A DNA stretch of 64,000 bases, from contig NZ_JACXAJ010000003.1 in NCBI RefSeq assembly GCF_014773225.1, positions 310,001 through 374,000 of the forward strand. Direction: 5' to 3'. Position 1 is the first letter of the stretch. Every line of letters starts with the position of its first letter. A program made the translations under genes and the position numbers. The notes under the pieces are model-generated. The model worked only from the letters and a program-made list of their open reading frames with translations. It had not been told where the DNA came from and ran no database searches. Below, piece by piece: positions 52,853-62,187 of this stretch. The stretch comes from Pontibacter aquaedesilientis. GTDB taxonomy: Bacteria; Bacteroidota; Bacteroidia; Cytophagales; Hymenobacteraceae.

Positions 52853-53229
52853 ATCTGTTTTTCTCGTTTATCTGTCTTGTATATAGTATTGTCGAATGCT
52901 TTGTCGGCCATACTCTGAAAGGCTTTCTTGTCGAGGCCTACCACCAGCATCACCAGCACGGCCACGTAGAACAGCGCGATGATGCCAAAACCCCAGAAGG
53001 AGCTGTCGAGCAAATGGTTGAGCAGCAGCCCCAGGAAAATACTGACGAACAGCACACTCATCAGGGCAAAGAAGCCCAATAGCACCACATGCAACAAACC
53101 TACAAAAGAAGCTTTTAACTTTTCTTGTATCTCGAGGCGTATAATGTCTATGCGGGTATCAATGTACCCCATCAGGTTCTCGATTAGGTTGGTGCTTTTT
53201 TCTTTTGTGCCGTTGTCGTAGTTAGCCAT
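52849..53229 (-). CDS. Phage-holin-family (PF07332-like) membrane protein
   Basis: A 126-residue protein with two hydrophobic helices (about residues 44-68 and 80-100) after a basic amphipathic start (LIENLMGYIDTRIDIIRLEIQEKLKA). The YIDTRxDIIRLEIQEK and the two-helix hairpin fit the holin-III-like or DUF1469-type family, which in bacteria is usually not phage related. The ATGA overlap with the next gene points to an operon. No prophage genes are present. Confidence 0.75.
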   Translation of the reverse strand: MANYDNGTKEKSTNLIENLMGYIDTRIDIIRLEIQEKLKASFVGLLHVVLLGFFALMSVLFVSIFLGLLLNHLLDSSFWGFGIIALFYVAVLVMLVVGLDKKAFQSMADKAFDNTIYKTDKREKQI

Positions 53230-53381
53230 ATTGCCCAGCTTTTTTAGTGCTTTTTTTGTATACGGTAGTATATTAAAAAAATTACGCGATATATATTCAG
53301 TTAGAGTTGTAGTACGGAATTTGCGGTATATTGTCCGTGTTTACTTAACTTAAGTAAATTTTTTTTGTTACAGGAGCCTCA

Positions 53382-54479
53382 TTGGAGCATAATCTATATA
53401 GCATTCTCGGCGTAAGCCACACGGCCACGGCACAGGAGATCAAACTAGCCTATAAGCGGCTGGCTTTGAAGTACCACCCTGACCGCAATCCGGGCAATGC
53501 CCGTGCCGAGGAGCTTTTCAAAATAGCCAATGCGGCCTACCAAACCCTGTCTGATCCCTCTAAGCGCGCGCGCTACGACCTGCGTCTGCAATACCTGCGG
53601 GAGCAAAGGCAGCGTATACAGCAACATCAGCCTTACCAAAATCCCCGGTACCGGCAAACCCGGGAACCGGCCTCCGTGTCGGAGCGCTACTACCAGAACA
53701 TACCGCGCCGCGAGGAAAGACGCTTTGGCCGCAAGGACCTCTACATAACATTGGGCTTCTTTGCCTTTATGTTGGTTTTCAGCCTGCTGCTAAAGTCTAC
53801 CATGGATTATATCACCGGTGAGGACAAGTATAAAACGGCCCTTACTTACATGGAGCACGGCAAGTACGGCAGTGCGCATAGTCTGCTGAACGATGCCATC
53901 TACTTCAGGCCCAAGCATGCCGACGCGTACCTAACCCGGGCAAGCATCGAGATGAATGTGTATGAGAACTACCGGGCTGCTGTGCAGGACCTGGACCAGG
54001 TTATTTCGCTGCAGGAGGTCCCGACAGCGGAGGCCTATCTGATGCGGGGTAAGTGCCATGCCAAACTAACCAACTACAAGCAGGCAGAGGGCGATTTTGA
54101 GCGGGCTCTTTCGCTGGACAGCACACTCTACGCCGCCCTGCTGGATAGGGGGGAGGTGCGCCTTTTTTACCTCAAAAAGTATGGACAGGCCATTGCTGAT
54201 TTTACCAGCTTTCTGGAACATGCCCGAAAAGGGGAGGCCTGGGCCAATGCGAAAACATTCAGGGGGTTTGGGTATTACAAGACCGGCGATTACGCTGCCT
54301 CTGAAGCCGACTACCGGCAGGTGCTGCAAACTGACAACACCAATGGCCGGGTGTATTACCTGTTGGGCCGTACCGAACTGGAGCAGGCGCAACCTGATTC
54401 TGCCTGTGCGCATTTCAACGAAGCCTACCGCCTGGGTTACTCCGCTGCCATTCTGGAGCTGCGTGCCAACTGCCGTTAG
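53382..54479 (+). CDS. J-domain (DnaJ-like) membrane protein with TPR repeats
   Basis: A 365-residue protein with a TTG start. Residues 3-69 form a J domain ([23 protein letters not shown] motif in YHPDRNPGN), then a basic linker, a helix at about residues 125-141 and at least four TPR units ([22 protein letters not shown] onwards). The HPD triplet that stimulates DnaK is intact. TPRs lie on the far side of the membrane, which is unusual but seen in Bacteroidota. Confidence 0.88.
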   Translation: MEHNLYSILGVSHTATAQEIKLAYKRLALKYHPDRNPGNARAEELFKIANAAYQTLSDPSKRARYDLRLQYLREQRQRIQQHQPYQNPRYRQTREPASVSERYYQNIPRREERRFGRKDLYITLGFFAFMLVFSLLLKSTMDYITGEDKYKTALTYMEHGKYGSAHSLLNDAIYFRPKHADAYLTRASIEMNVYENYRAAVQDLDQVISLQEVPTAEAYLMRGKCHAKLTNYKQAEGDFERALSLDSTLYAALLDRGEVRLFYLKKYGQAIADFTSFLEHARKGEAWANAKTFRGFGYYKTGDYAASEADYRQVLQTDNTNGRVYYLLGRTELEQAQPDSACAHFNEAYRLGYSAAILELRANCR

Positions 54480-54775
54480 GCGATAGTGCTGGCCGTCGCA
54501 AAATCAATGGCATATGGTATTTAAAACTTCTGCGTGCTGTCATTTCTTTTAGAACGAGATGTATTGATTGAAAACTGTGTAGGTGAGTGCCAGAAGCAGG
54601 TTGAAGTTAATGCCAGTTGCTATACCATCAGAAAATGTGATCCCGGCGGGATTTTCTCACAGCGACAGGGAATGCTGTAATAGCTAAAGTTCAGAAATGC
54701 AGGTCTAAAACATTTTAGGCAACCAGCGGCTTATAATGCAGTATAGAAGTGGCAGTAGAGGCGAGAAGGGAATAA
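54480..54775. other. Gene-free interval between the J-domain gene and tRNA-Phe
   Basis: No gene or known RNA is seen. One notable symmetric word, ATCCCGGCGGGAT at 54640-54652 inside TGTG...CACA, may be a small hairpin. Confidence 0.5.
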
Positions 54776-54809
54776 AACAAAAAACCCTTACCGGTTAGGG
54801 TAAGGGTTT
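54776..54809 (-). terminator. Terminator for tRNA-Phe
   Basis: Stem AAACCCTTACC / GGTAAGGGTTT with a 6-base loop; read on the minus strand a T run follows. It starts five bases after the tRNA 3' end. Confidence 0.85.
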
Positions 54810-54813
54810 AAGC

Positions 54814-54889
54814 TGGTGGTGATGATTGGAATCGAACCAACGACACATGGATTTTCAGTCCATTGCTCTACCAACTGAGCTACATCACC
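54814..54889 (-). tRNA. tRNA-Phe (anticodon GAA), with encoded CCA
   Basis: On the minus strand the acceptor is GGTGATG / CATCACC, the D arm GCTCAGTTGGTAGAGC, the anticodon arm ATGGA-CTGAAAA-TCCAT with anticodon GAA, the variable loop GTGTC and the T arm GTTGG-TTCGATT-CCAAT. The discriminator is A, followed by encoded CCA. Total 76 bases. No intron is present. Confidence 0.95.
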
Positions 54890-55057
54890 AGCTCGATTGT
54901 TACCCCGTCTTCCGAAAGGGTATGCAAAAGTAGCAACCAAATTTGAAGACGCAAACTTTCGGGCAAAAATATTTTAAAAAAGTGCCCCTGTATACGTTTA
55001 TTCTCACTATTCTACTATCTTTATCTACGAATTGGTATGTATAACGAATAATTCACC

Positions 55058-56431
55058 GTGATTCAACTCGAAAACATTATCTTCCTAATAGTAGCAGGCC
55101 TGGGTATAGGTCTGTTTGTGTGGCAGATTCGCAAGATCCGTAAGAACGTCCTGATGGGCCGTGATGTCGATCTGACCGATAACCCGTCGGAGCGAATTAA
55201 CAAGACCCTGCTGGTGGCCTTTGGTCAGCAAAAGATGTTCAAGCGTATGCTGCCTGCCGTGCTGCACCTCTTCGTGTATGTCGGCTTTCTGGTAATCAAC
55301 ATTGAGGTTATCGAAATCCTGATCGATGGAGTGTTCGGCACGCATCGTGTGCTGGCTTTCCTAGGGCCATTGTACAGCGGTTTGATGTTCATCAATGAGG
55401 TGCTGGCCGCGTTGGTTATTGTGGCCTGTGTGATTTTCCTATGGAGAAGAAACGTGACCAAGTTGCCGCGCCTGGCCAGTGGCGTAGAGATGCGCGCCTG
55501 GCCGAAGCTGGACGCCAACTTCATCCTGATCACGGAGATTGTGCTCATGTTCGCGCTCTTTACCTTTAACATTGCCGGCCTCAAACTGGTGCAGCTGGAA
55601 GGCGGTGAAGTGGCAGGAAGCTATCCGATCAGCCAGATGTTTGTCAATATCTTCGGCGACAACCCTGCGAGTCTGCATATTATAGAACGTGCCGGCTGGT
55701 GGTTCCACATCATCGGCATACTGGCCTTTATGAACTACTTGCCTAGTTCTAAGCACTTCCACATCATCATGGCCTTCCCGAACGTGTACTACTCCAAGCT
55801 GTGGCCAAAGGGCAAGTTTACGACCAACCCGGCGATTACGCATGAGATCAAGGCCATGCTGGACCCAAGCTACCAGCCACCTGCTCCAGAAATGGACGCT
55901 GAGGGCAACCCGATCATACAGCGCTTCGGTGCCAAAGACGTGGAGGACCTGACCTGGAAGCAGCTAATGGATTCCTATACCTGTACCGAGTGCGGCCGCT
56001 GTACCTCTGTGTGTCCGGCTAACCTGACTGGCAAACTGCTATCGCCGCGCAAGATCGTGATGGATACCCGCGACCGTATGGAGGAAAAGGGTGAGCATCC
56101 GGCTATCTTTGCACCGAACCATTACAAAGAGTTGGGCGTGGAGCGCGTGGAAACCACCGACGAGAAAACCTTGCTGCGTGGCTACATTACACCAGAGGAG
56201 CTTTGGGCCTGTACCACTTGCAACGCCTGCGTGGAGTCCTGCCCAGTAAACATCGACCAGCTGTCCACAATCATGGACCTGCGCCGTTACCTGGTGCTCG
56301 AAGAGTCAGCAGCGCCGGCATCGGTAAACGCCATGTTCACCAACATCGAAAACAATGGCGCACCTTGGGCCTTCTCCCCTTCAGACCGCTTCAATTGGGC
56401 TGAAGACCTGTATGTGCCTAGTAAGAATTAA
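55058..56431 (+). CDS. Membrane-bound Fe-S electron transfer protein
   Basis: A 457-residue protein with a GTG start. An N-terminal membrane part of about five helices (to residue 240) resembles the cytochrome-b-like membrane subunits of heterodisulfide reductase (HdrE) or nitrate reductase gamma. It is followed by two 4Fe-4S motifs: CTECGRCTSVCP and CTTCNACVESCP. The protein likely passes electrons from membrane quinones to a soluble CCG partner, encoded next. Its substrate is unknown; lactate or glycolate oxidation systems have similar forms. Confidence 0.88.
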   Translation: MIQLENIIFLIVAGLGIGLFVWQIRKIRKNVLMGRDVDLTDNPSERINKTLLVAFGQQKMFKRMLPAVLHLFVYVGFLVINIEVIEILIDGVFGTHRVLAFLGPLYSGLMFINEVLAALVIVACVIFLWRRNVTKLPRLASGVEMRAWPKLDANFILITEIVLMFALFTFNIAGLKLVQLEGGEVAGSYPISQMFVNIFGDNPASLHIIERAGWWFHIIGILAFMNYLPSSKHFHIIMAFPNVYYSKLWPKGKFTTNPAITHEIKAMLDPSYQPPAPEMDAEGNPIIQRFGAKDVEDLTWKQLMDSYTCTECGRCTSVCPANLTGKLLSPRKIVMDTRDRMEEKGEHPAIFAPNHYKELGVERVETTDEKTLLRGYITPEELWACTTCNACVESCPVNIDQLSTIMDLRRYLVLEESAAPASVNAMFTNIENNGAPWAFSPSDRFNWAEDLYVPSKN

Positions 56432-56436
56432 TTTTT

Positions 56437-56555
56437 AGATACAAGACATTAGATGCTAGATATTAGATGTTAGAATTGAGATCTGCTACAGTTTCCGCTT
56501 TGAGGAAGCTCTATAGCAAGTCTAATATCTAACTTCTAAAATCTAACATCTGAAA
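56437..56555. repeat. AT-rich inverted-repeat element between the two Fe-S genes
   Basis: TTAGATGCTAGATATTAGATG on the left faces TCTAATATCTAACTTCTAAA on the right. Both arms are made of short TTAGA/TCTAA words. It ends a few bases before the next start codon. Confidence 0.65.
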
Positions 56556-56564
56556 AATAACCAG

Positions 56565-57383
56565 ATGGAAGAAAATAAAAGATTAGTGAAAGTGCCAACC
56601 ATGGCGGAGATGGCTGCGAACGGCGAGGAGCCGGAAGTGTTGTTCTGGGTTGGATGTGCCGGTTCGTTTGATGACCGCTATAAGCGGGTTACCCGTGCCT
56701 TTGTGCAGATTTTGGAGCATGTTGGGGTGAAATATGCCGTGCTGGGTACTGAAGAAAGCTGCACCGGCGAACCAGCCAAACGTGCGGGAAACGAGTTTCT
56801 GTTCCAGATGCAGGCGATCACCAACATCGAAGTGCTCAATGCCTACAATATAAAGAAGATCGTGACGGCCTGTCCGCACTGCTTCAATACACTGAAGAAC
56901 GAATATCCGGACCTGGGTGGCAACTACGAGGTGATTCACCATTCTACTTTCCTGCAGCAGCTCATCAACGAGGGCAAAGTGAAGGTGCAGGGCGGCGAGG
57001 CCTTCAAGGGGCAGCGCATTACTTTCCACGATTCGTGCTACCTAGGTCGTGCCAACGACATTTACGAAGCGCCGCGCGACGTACTGGCCGCCCTCGATGC
57101 CGACCTGGTGGAAATGAAGCGTAGCCGCGCCAATGGTCTTTGCTGTGGTGCCGGTGGTGCCCAGATGTTTAAGGAGCCGGAGCCAGGCAATAAAGACATC
57201 AACATCGAGCGTACGGAAGAGGCTTTGGCAACACTTGGCACGGGCAACGGCGTGATTGCGACAGCCTGTCCGTTTTGTATGGTGATGATGAGCGACGGTG
57301 TGAAGAACAAGGAGCAGGAAGAAAGCGTAAAAGTTTTTGACATTGCCGAACTGATCGCGCAAGCAGAGGGGCTTAGTAAGTAA
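56565..57383 (+). CDS. CCG-domain (Fe-S)-binding protein, HdrD/LutA-like
   Basis: A 272-residue protein with two CCG-type domains: FWVGCAGSFD, ESCTGEPAKRAGNE and ACPHCFNTLKNEYPDLG in the first; TFHDSCYLGRAND, NGLCCGAGGAQMF and ATACPFCMVMMSDG in the second. These cysteines bind the unusual Fe-S clusters of HdrB/D. The neighbouring membrane protein has the 4Fe-4S clusters, so the pair is a split heterodisulfide reductase-like complex. Confidence 0.9.
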   Translation: MEENKRLVKVPTMAEMAANGEEPEVLFWVGCAGSFDDRYKRVTRAFVQILEHVGVKYAVLGTEESCTGEPAKRAGNEFLFQMQAITNIEVLNAYNIKKIVTACPHCFNTLKNEYPDLGGNYEVIHHSTFLQQLINEGKVKVQGGEAFKGQRITFHDSCYLGRANDIYEAPRDVLAALDADLVEMKRSRANGLCCGAGGAQMFKEPEPGNKDINIERTEEALATLGTGNGVIATACPFCMVMMSDGVKNKEQEESVKVFDIAELIAQAEGLSK

Positions 57384-57535
57384 ATGGTTACATTGTTAAA
57401 TGATTAAATTGTTGTAGTTATACTGAGTGATGGCTGGTATACCTGCTCTTGTTGCGCTTTAAGCTTAGATCAAGGTATAGCTTACCAGCCATTTAACCAT
57501 TCAGCAATTTAACTATTAAACCAGCCAACAATCAA
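57384..57535. repeat. AT-rich nested palindromic element before 57538
   Basis: TTACATTGTTAAATGATTAA on the left and AACCATTCAGCAATTTAACT on the right are approximately complementary; inside them ATGGCTGGTA (57428) faces TACCAGCCAT (57482). The word resembles the repeats flanking the broken S23 gene. Confidence 0.6.
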
Positions 57536-57537
57536 AT

Positions 57538-58020
57538 ATGTACATTCCTTTTGACCGATTGCCGCCACATGCCAGGCTCTGGATCTACCAGGCCAACAGG
57601 GCTTTGACGGAAACGGAACAGGCCGAAATAAAGCCATTGCTGGAACGTTTTGCGACAGAGTGGAGTAGTCATGGTACTGGCCTGCAAGCCTCGGCCAGGT
57701 TGCTGCACAATCAGTTTCTGGTGCTGGCCAACAACGAGAGCGCTACTGCCGCTAGCGGATGCTCCATTGACAAGTCGGTCAGCTTTGTGCAGGAACTGGA
57801 ACAGCGCTTCGGCGTATCTTTCTTTGATCGTACCCGCTTGGCCTTTTTGCAGGGCGAAGAAGTGAAGTTGGTCGGTATGAATGAGATAAAAGAGAAGGTA
57901 GCGTCCGGCGAAATAGATGAGAATACGTTATACTTTGATACATTGGTGACCAATTATGGAGAGTTGCAGCAAGCATGGCCACGTCCGGCCGGATGCAGCT
58001 GGCTTTCCAGGTATTTCTAA
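57538..58020 (+). CDS. Conserved Bacteroidota protein with an ASGCSID motif, unknown
   Basis: A 160-residue protein starting MYIPFDRLPPHARLWIYQANR, with a central SGCSIDKSVSFVQELEQRF segment. The family is often labelled ABC transporter ATPase, but no Walker motifs are present. The single conserved Cys in SGCSID could be catalytic or redox active. Its place after the Fe-S pair is suggestive only. The PorE-like gene begins 20 bases after it. Confidence 0.75.
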   Translation: MYIPFDRLPPHARLWIYQANRALTETEQAEIKPLLERFATEWSSHGTGLQASARLLHNQFLVLANNESATAASGCSIDKSVSFVQELEQRFGVSFFDRTRLAFLQGEEVKLVGMNEIKEKVASGEIDENTLYFDTLVTNYGELQQAWPRPAGCSWLSRYF

Positions 58021-58040
58021 AATCCGGCAACACAAACCCC

Positions 58041-59993
58041 ATGTCCATGCAGCAGACGCTATCACGACAGTCAGTGGCCTACTATTTTAAGCTTGCGGGA
58101 GCCTTCGTGCTTCTGGCGGTAATACTCAGCTCCTGCGGCGCAGGCATGTACCTGAGCAAGGGTGACAAACGCTTCGAGGAGGAGCAATACGAGCGAGCGA
58201 TTGAATTCTACAAACAGGCGCTGAAAGGGGCAAAAAACACCGGAGAAATCAATTTCAGAATAGCCGAGTCTTATCGCCTCTCCAATCGCTTGGCACAGGC
58301 AGAGCCATTCTATAAAGCCGCACTCGACAACAACTACCGAAAGGAGGAGGCTTATTTCTACTACGGCATGGCACTGAAAGCCAACGGCAAGTACGAAGCA
58401 GCCATGGGGCAGCTACAGGACTATGCCCGTATTGGCAGCAAGCAGCAACTCAAAACCCTGGCACAGCGCGAAGTGGAAACCCTGAGCCAGCTGAGCACCA
58501 TCCTGAAAAAGAACTCCGGGTATGAGATACAAAACCTGGAAGTACTCAATACAGAGGGTTCTGACTTTGCGCCATACGTGCGCGAGAACGAGCTGATCTT
58601 TTCCTCCACTCGCGGGCCTGGCAAAACTTACCAGGGTAACGGGGAGGGCTTCCTGAACATCTACGCGACCACACTCGGCGACTCGGCAACCATGGGAGGG
58701 GCTGTGCGAAAACTCGAAGGCGTGAACACGGATGACCTGCACGAGGCACTGGCCACTTTTACCGACGAAGGCCGCACGATGGTATTTGCCCGTGGCAACG
58801 AAGGCACCAAGAAAGGCCGTCGCAATGTAGACCTTTACATCTCCTTTTACCGTTCCAACGCCTGGACTGAGCCCAAGCTGCTTAACATCAACGACCCACG
58901 AGCCTGGGAGTCATCTCCGGCTTTCTCGCCCGATGGCAAAACACTTTACTTCGCATCCGACCGCCGCGGTGGTCTGGGTGGCAACGACATCTACAAATCG
59001 ACCATAGACGGCAACGGCCGTTTCTCGGCTCCTGAGAATTTGGGTCCGGACATCAACACGCCAGGCAATGAAAGCTATGTGTATGTAGGGCCGGATGGCA
59101 CGCTGTATGTTGCCTCAGATGGTCTGCCGGGACTGGGCGGGTTGGATGTCTTCAAAATAGAAGATGGCAAGCCCGTGAACATGGGCACGCCGGTTAACTC
59201 CAGCGGCGACGATTTCGGTATTTTCTTCCAGGATGCTTATACGGGGTATATTTCCTCTAACCGCGAGGGTGGCAAAGGAGGCGACGACATCTATGCCATC
59301 TCCAAATCTGCCCGTAAGCTGGTGAACTTCTTTGTGGACGGCACCGTGTACCAGCGCCGCGACAAAGACAAACAGCAGATGGTGGTGCCAAACATACCAG
59401 TGGTGCTGCAGGACGAGCGAGGTCAGAAACTGGCGGAAACCAAAGCTGATGCGGAAGGCAAATTCACGTTCCCGCTTGACAGTGCTTCTACCTACTCACT
59501 ATTAGCCGAGAAAGCCGGTTTCTTTGCGGCCCGCCAGCGCATCACAACAGTAGGAAAAATGCCGCCACAGAACCAGTTGCCGAATGAGGTGAACGAAGTG
59601 CGCCTGACAGCAAGCCTGGTGCTGAACGAGATCGTGAAAGAGAAGGCCATCGTGCTCGAGAATATTTTCTACGACTTCGACAAAGCGGACATCCGTCCTG
59701 ACGCGGCTGAGGAACTTGACAAGCTGGTGCAGATACTGGTGGACAACCCGCGCATCTCCATCGAGCTGAGCTCCCACACCGACTCCCGTGGTTCCGATGT
59801 GTACAACCAGGATCTGTCGCAGCGCCGTGCTGAGTCTGCCGTGAATTACATCATCTCGAAAGGTATAGACAAGGCACGTATCACAGCCAAAGGCTATGGC
59901 GAGAGCCGCCCGGTAGTGCGCAATGCCAAAACCGAAGAAGAGCACCAGCGCAACCGCCGCACCGAGTTTAAGGTGGTGCGCATTCAGGAGTAA
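58041..59993 (+). CDS. PorE-like OmpA-family lipoprotein (TPR, PD40 propeller, CRD, OmpA)
   Basis: A 650-residue lipoprotein (LSSC lipobox, Cys32). Order of domains: TPR repeats (about residues 40-150), a PD40/WD40-like propeller with SSPAFSPDGKTLYFASDRRGGLGGNDIYKS, a carboxypeptidase-regulatory-like domain (NIPVVLQDERGQKL), and an OmpA peptidoglycan-binding domain (FYDFDKADIRPDAAEELDKL, LSSHTDSRGSDVYNQDLSQRRAESA). This is the order in PorE of the type IX secretion system, which anchors the secretion ring to peptidoglycan. Several paralogues exist in such genomes, so the exact identity needs comparison. The upstream open stretch to 57975 overlaps the previous gene. Confidence 0.82.
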   Translation: MSMQQTLSRQSVAYYFKLAGAFVLLAVILSSCGAGMYLSKGDKRFEEEQYERAIEFYKQALKGAKNTGEINFRIAESYRLSNRLAQAEPFYKAALDNNYRKEEAYFYYGMALKANGKYEAAMGQLQDYARIGSKQQLKTLAQREVETLSQLSTILKKNSGYEIQNLEVLNTEGSDFAPYVRENELIFSSTRGPGKTYQGNGEGFLNIYATTLGDSATMGGAVRKLEGVNTDDLHEALATFTDEGRTMVFARGNEGTKKGRRNVDLYISFYRSNAWTEPKLLNINDPRAWESSPAFSPDGKTLYFASDRRGGLGGNDIYKSTIDGNGRFSAPENLGPDINTPGNESYVYVGPDGTLYVASDGLPGLGGLDVFKIEDGKPVNMGTPVNSSGDDFGIFFQDAYTGYISSNREGGKGGDDIYAISKSARKLVNFFVDGTVYQRRDKDKQQMVVPNIPVVLQDERGQKLAETKADAEGKFTFPLDSASTYSLLAEKAGFFAARQRITTVGKMPPQNQLPNEVNEVRLTASLVLNEIVKEKAIVLENIFYDFDKADIRPDAAEELDKLVQILVDNPRISIELSSHTDSRGSDVYNQDLSQRRAESAVNYIISKGIDKARITAKGYGESRPVVRNAKTEEEHQRNRRTEFKVVRIQE

Positions 59994-60013
59994 CAGGTAT
60001 AGCGCTATACCTG
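59994..60013. repeat. Perfect 20-base palindrome of two AGGTATAGC words
   Basis: CAGGTATAGCGCTATACCTG reads the same on both strands. It begins three bases after the last sense codon of the PorE-like gene, just ahead of its terminator. Confidence 0.9.
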
Positions 60014-60020
60014 AACACAT

Positions 60021-60067
60021 AAAAAACCGGCGACTGTAGCATTAAACTACAGCCGCCGGTTCTGTTT
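60021..60067. terminator. Bidirectional terminator between the PorE-like gene and the beta-barrel gene
   Basis: AACCGGCGACTGTAG / CTACAGCCGCCGGTT around CATTAAA, with A and T runs on either side. Confidence 0.88.
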
Positions 60068-60083
60068 TATACCTTTGCTATAC

Positions 60084-60620
60084 CTACCGGAAGGTGTATT
60101 TTACCCCGAGGCCTATGTTGCTGGAATGGCGCATGTTAAGTTGTGTAGTCCCGCTGTGAATTCGCATAAAAGTAGAGCGATAATCCAATGAAATGGCAAG
60201 CGGGACTTTCTTGAGTTGATATTCTATACCAATAGTTGGTAGAACTACTATGTTATTCCGGTCGACTTCATTACCATAAAATCTGCTATCCGGTCTCAAA
60301 AAGCCTATTCCTATACCTGCATAAGGCCTGAAACGCTCTGAGGTAGCCAGCTTCGGTTGCCAAATATAGCTAAGGGAAGCTAGGTAATAGCGGGCCTCCG
60401 GGCTAAGGGTTGAATGTAATTCGATGGCTGACTGTGGTCTGAAAAAATATTTTGCCGTTACACCCAAATCGACACCAGTAGGCCCACCAGTTGCGTAGCG
60501 TATACCAATAGCTATCTTATAGGGTGCCGATACCTGCGATTTAACTTGCAGTGAATCCTGCGCCTGTACCGTGCCAAAAACAAAAAAGGTGAGGAGGGAA
60601 ATCAATAGTTTCTTGATCAT
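60084..60620 (-). CDS. Outer-membrane beta-barrel protein
   Basis: A 178-residue protein with a signal peptide (MIKKLLISLLTFFVFGTVQAQ). The mature part has regular amphipathic strands (KIAIGIRYATGGPTGVDLGV, LAISLDYRSTFMRI) and ends MRHSSNIGLGVKYTFR; the closing beta signal with aromatic Phe just before the last residue is usual in such barrels. The role is unknown. A second barrel of similar size lies at 62188. Confidence 0.78.
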   Translation of the reverse strand: MIKKLLISLLTFFVFGTVQAQDSLQVKSQVSAPYKIAIGIRYATGGPTGVDLGVTAKYFFRPQSAIELHSTLSPEARYYLASLSYIWQPKLATSERFRPYAGIGIGFLRPDSRFYGNEVDRNNIVVLPTIGIEYQLKKVPLAISLDYRSTFMRIHSGTTQLNMRHSSNIGLGVKYTFR

Positions 60621-60786
60621 GTCTTATATAAGTTTGTTTATATAGAGGAGCCAATATATTCTGAAATGGTTGCAAGGTATAGGGTAGGTTTTTTTGAAAG
60701 GCTATACCTGATACTTGTTTGGTTTGGCCCAGCAAAAGGTTTAGCTTAACAGTATTTTGCCGTTTGTGCCTTTTTAAAGCCCTGCT

Positions 60787-60820
60787 TTTGCCGTATATAC
60801 CAAGGCCTTTCTTAAATTTG
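60787..60820 (+). promoter_or_regulatory. Promoter before purM
   Basis: TTTG at 60787-60790, a 22-base spacer, then TAAATTTG at 60813-60820, a perfect TAnnTTTG box. The start codon is 24 bases downstream. Confidence 0.6.
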
Positions 60821-60843
60821 TAGAGCAAGTAAGACCAAGCACT

Positions 60844-62013
60844 ATGGAAAATAGATACCTCCGGCGTGGCGTGTCCGCCTCTAAGGAAGACGTACACAAC
60901 GCCATCAAGAACATCGACAAAGGGCTTTTCCCGAAAGCATTCTGCAAAATCATCCCCGACATCCTCACCGGCGACCCCGAGTACTGCGCCATTATGCACG
61001 CCGACGGCGCGGGCACCAAGTCGGCACTGGCCTACATGTACTGGAAAGAAACCGGTGACCTGAGCGTTTGGAAAGGGATAGCCCAGGACGCGGTAGTGAT
61101 GAACACGGACGATCTGCTGTGCATCGGCGCAACAGATAACATTCTCCTTTCTTCCACTATCGGCCGTAACAAAAACCTGATACCTGGCGAAGTGATCGGA
61201 GCCATCATCAACGGCACCGAAGAAGTGCTGCAAATGCTCCGCGACAATGGCGTAGGCATTTACAGCACCGGCGGCGAGACAGCCGATGTAGGCGACCTGG
61301 TGCGCACCATCATCGTGGACAGCACCGTAACTGCCCGCATGCGCCGCGACGAGGTAATCTCGAACGATAAGATACAAGCCGGCGATGTGATTGTGGGTTT
61401 TGCCTCGCACGGACAGGCTACTTATGAAGACGAGTACAACGGCGGCATGGGCAGCAACGGCCTTACCTCTGCCCGTCACGACGTATTCCACTCTTACCTT
61501 TCTGCTTCATACCCGGAGAGCTATGATCCGGAATTGCCAAAGGACTTGGTTTACTCCGGCAACTACCGCCTGACGGACGTGGAGCCCGAGACAGGTATGG
61601 AAGTGGGCAAACTGGTGCTTTCGCCAACGCGTACCTATGCACCTATTGTGAAGGCCATACTGGAGCAGCACCGCCAGCACATACACGGCATGGTGCACTG
61701 CAGTGGCGGCGCTCAAACCAAAGTGCTGCATTTCACCGACAAGGTACACATCATCAAAGACAACCTCTTCCCGGTACCGCCGCTGTTCCGCATCATTCAG
61801 GAGCAGAGCCACACCGACTGGAAAGAGATGTACAAGGTCTTCAACATGGGCCACCGTCTCGAAATCTACCTGCCGGAGCAACACGCCCAAAGCCTGATCG
61901 ATATCTCGAAATCCTTCGGCGTGGATGCGCAAATCATTGGCAAAGTGAAAGCCAGCGAACGCAACGAGCTCACAATCAAGAGCGATAAGGGAGAGTTTTA
62001 TTACGAATGGTAA
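60844..62013 (+). CDS. purM: Phosphoribosylformylglycinamidine cyclo-ligase (AIR synthetase)
   Basis: A 389-residue PurM-fold enzyme that closes FGAM to AIR in purine synthesis. Visible are YLRRGVSASKEDV, HADGAGTKSALAY, AQDAVVMNTDDLLCIGA and GGETADVGDLVR, and the GSNGLTSARHDVF stretch typical of the ATP site. It is slightly longer than the E. coli enzyme, as usual for the Bacteroidota form. A terminator follows. Confidence 0.94.
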   Translation: MENRYLRRGVSASKEDVHNAIKNIDKGLFPKAFCKIIPDILTGDPEYCAIMHADGAGTKSALAYMYWKETGDLSVWKGIAQDAVVMNTDDLLCIGATDNILLSSTIGRNKNLIPGEVIGAIINGTEEVLQMLRDNGVGIYSTGGETADVGDLVRTIIVDSTVTARMRRDEVISNDKIQAGDVIVGFASHGQATYEDEYNGGMGSNGLTSARHDVFHSYLSASYPESYDPELPKDLVYSGNYRLTDVEPETGMEVGKLVLSPTRTYAPIVKAILEQHRQHIHGMVHCSGGAQTKVLHFTDKVHIIKDNLFPVPPLFRIIQEQSHTDWKEMYKVFNMGHRLEIYLPEQHAQSLIDISKSFGVDAQIIGKVKASERNELTIKSDKGEFYYEW

Positions 62014-62037
62014 AAGACGGAATTTACAGATAAGGAA

Positions 62038-62067
62038 AACCACAGGTATAGCGCCTGTGGTTTTTTG
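62038..62067 (+). terminator. Terminator after purM containing AGGTATAGC
   Basis: ACCACAGG TATAGCG CCTGTGGT followed by a T run. The left stem and loop spell AGGTATAGC. Confidence 0.88.
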
Positions 62068-62187
62068 TTTTTAGAAGTCCTCGACAGTTTATGTATCAGC
62101 TATTTTGTAAAGGTAAAATTTGTAACCATGCCAATTCATTCAAAATATAGTTATATATTAAGGGTGTGATTCTTGCCCTGCACCTAT

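Noticed and set aside
52849..53229. Prophage remnant suggested by the holin-like protein
   Set aside because: No other phage genes are present, and this family is usually a host membrane protein.
60541..61491. A 316-codon minus-strand frame over purM
   Set aside because: purM on the other strand is unmistakable; this frame is its reflection.
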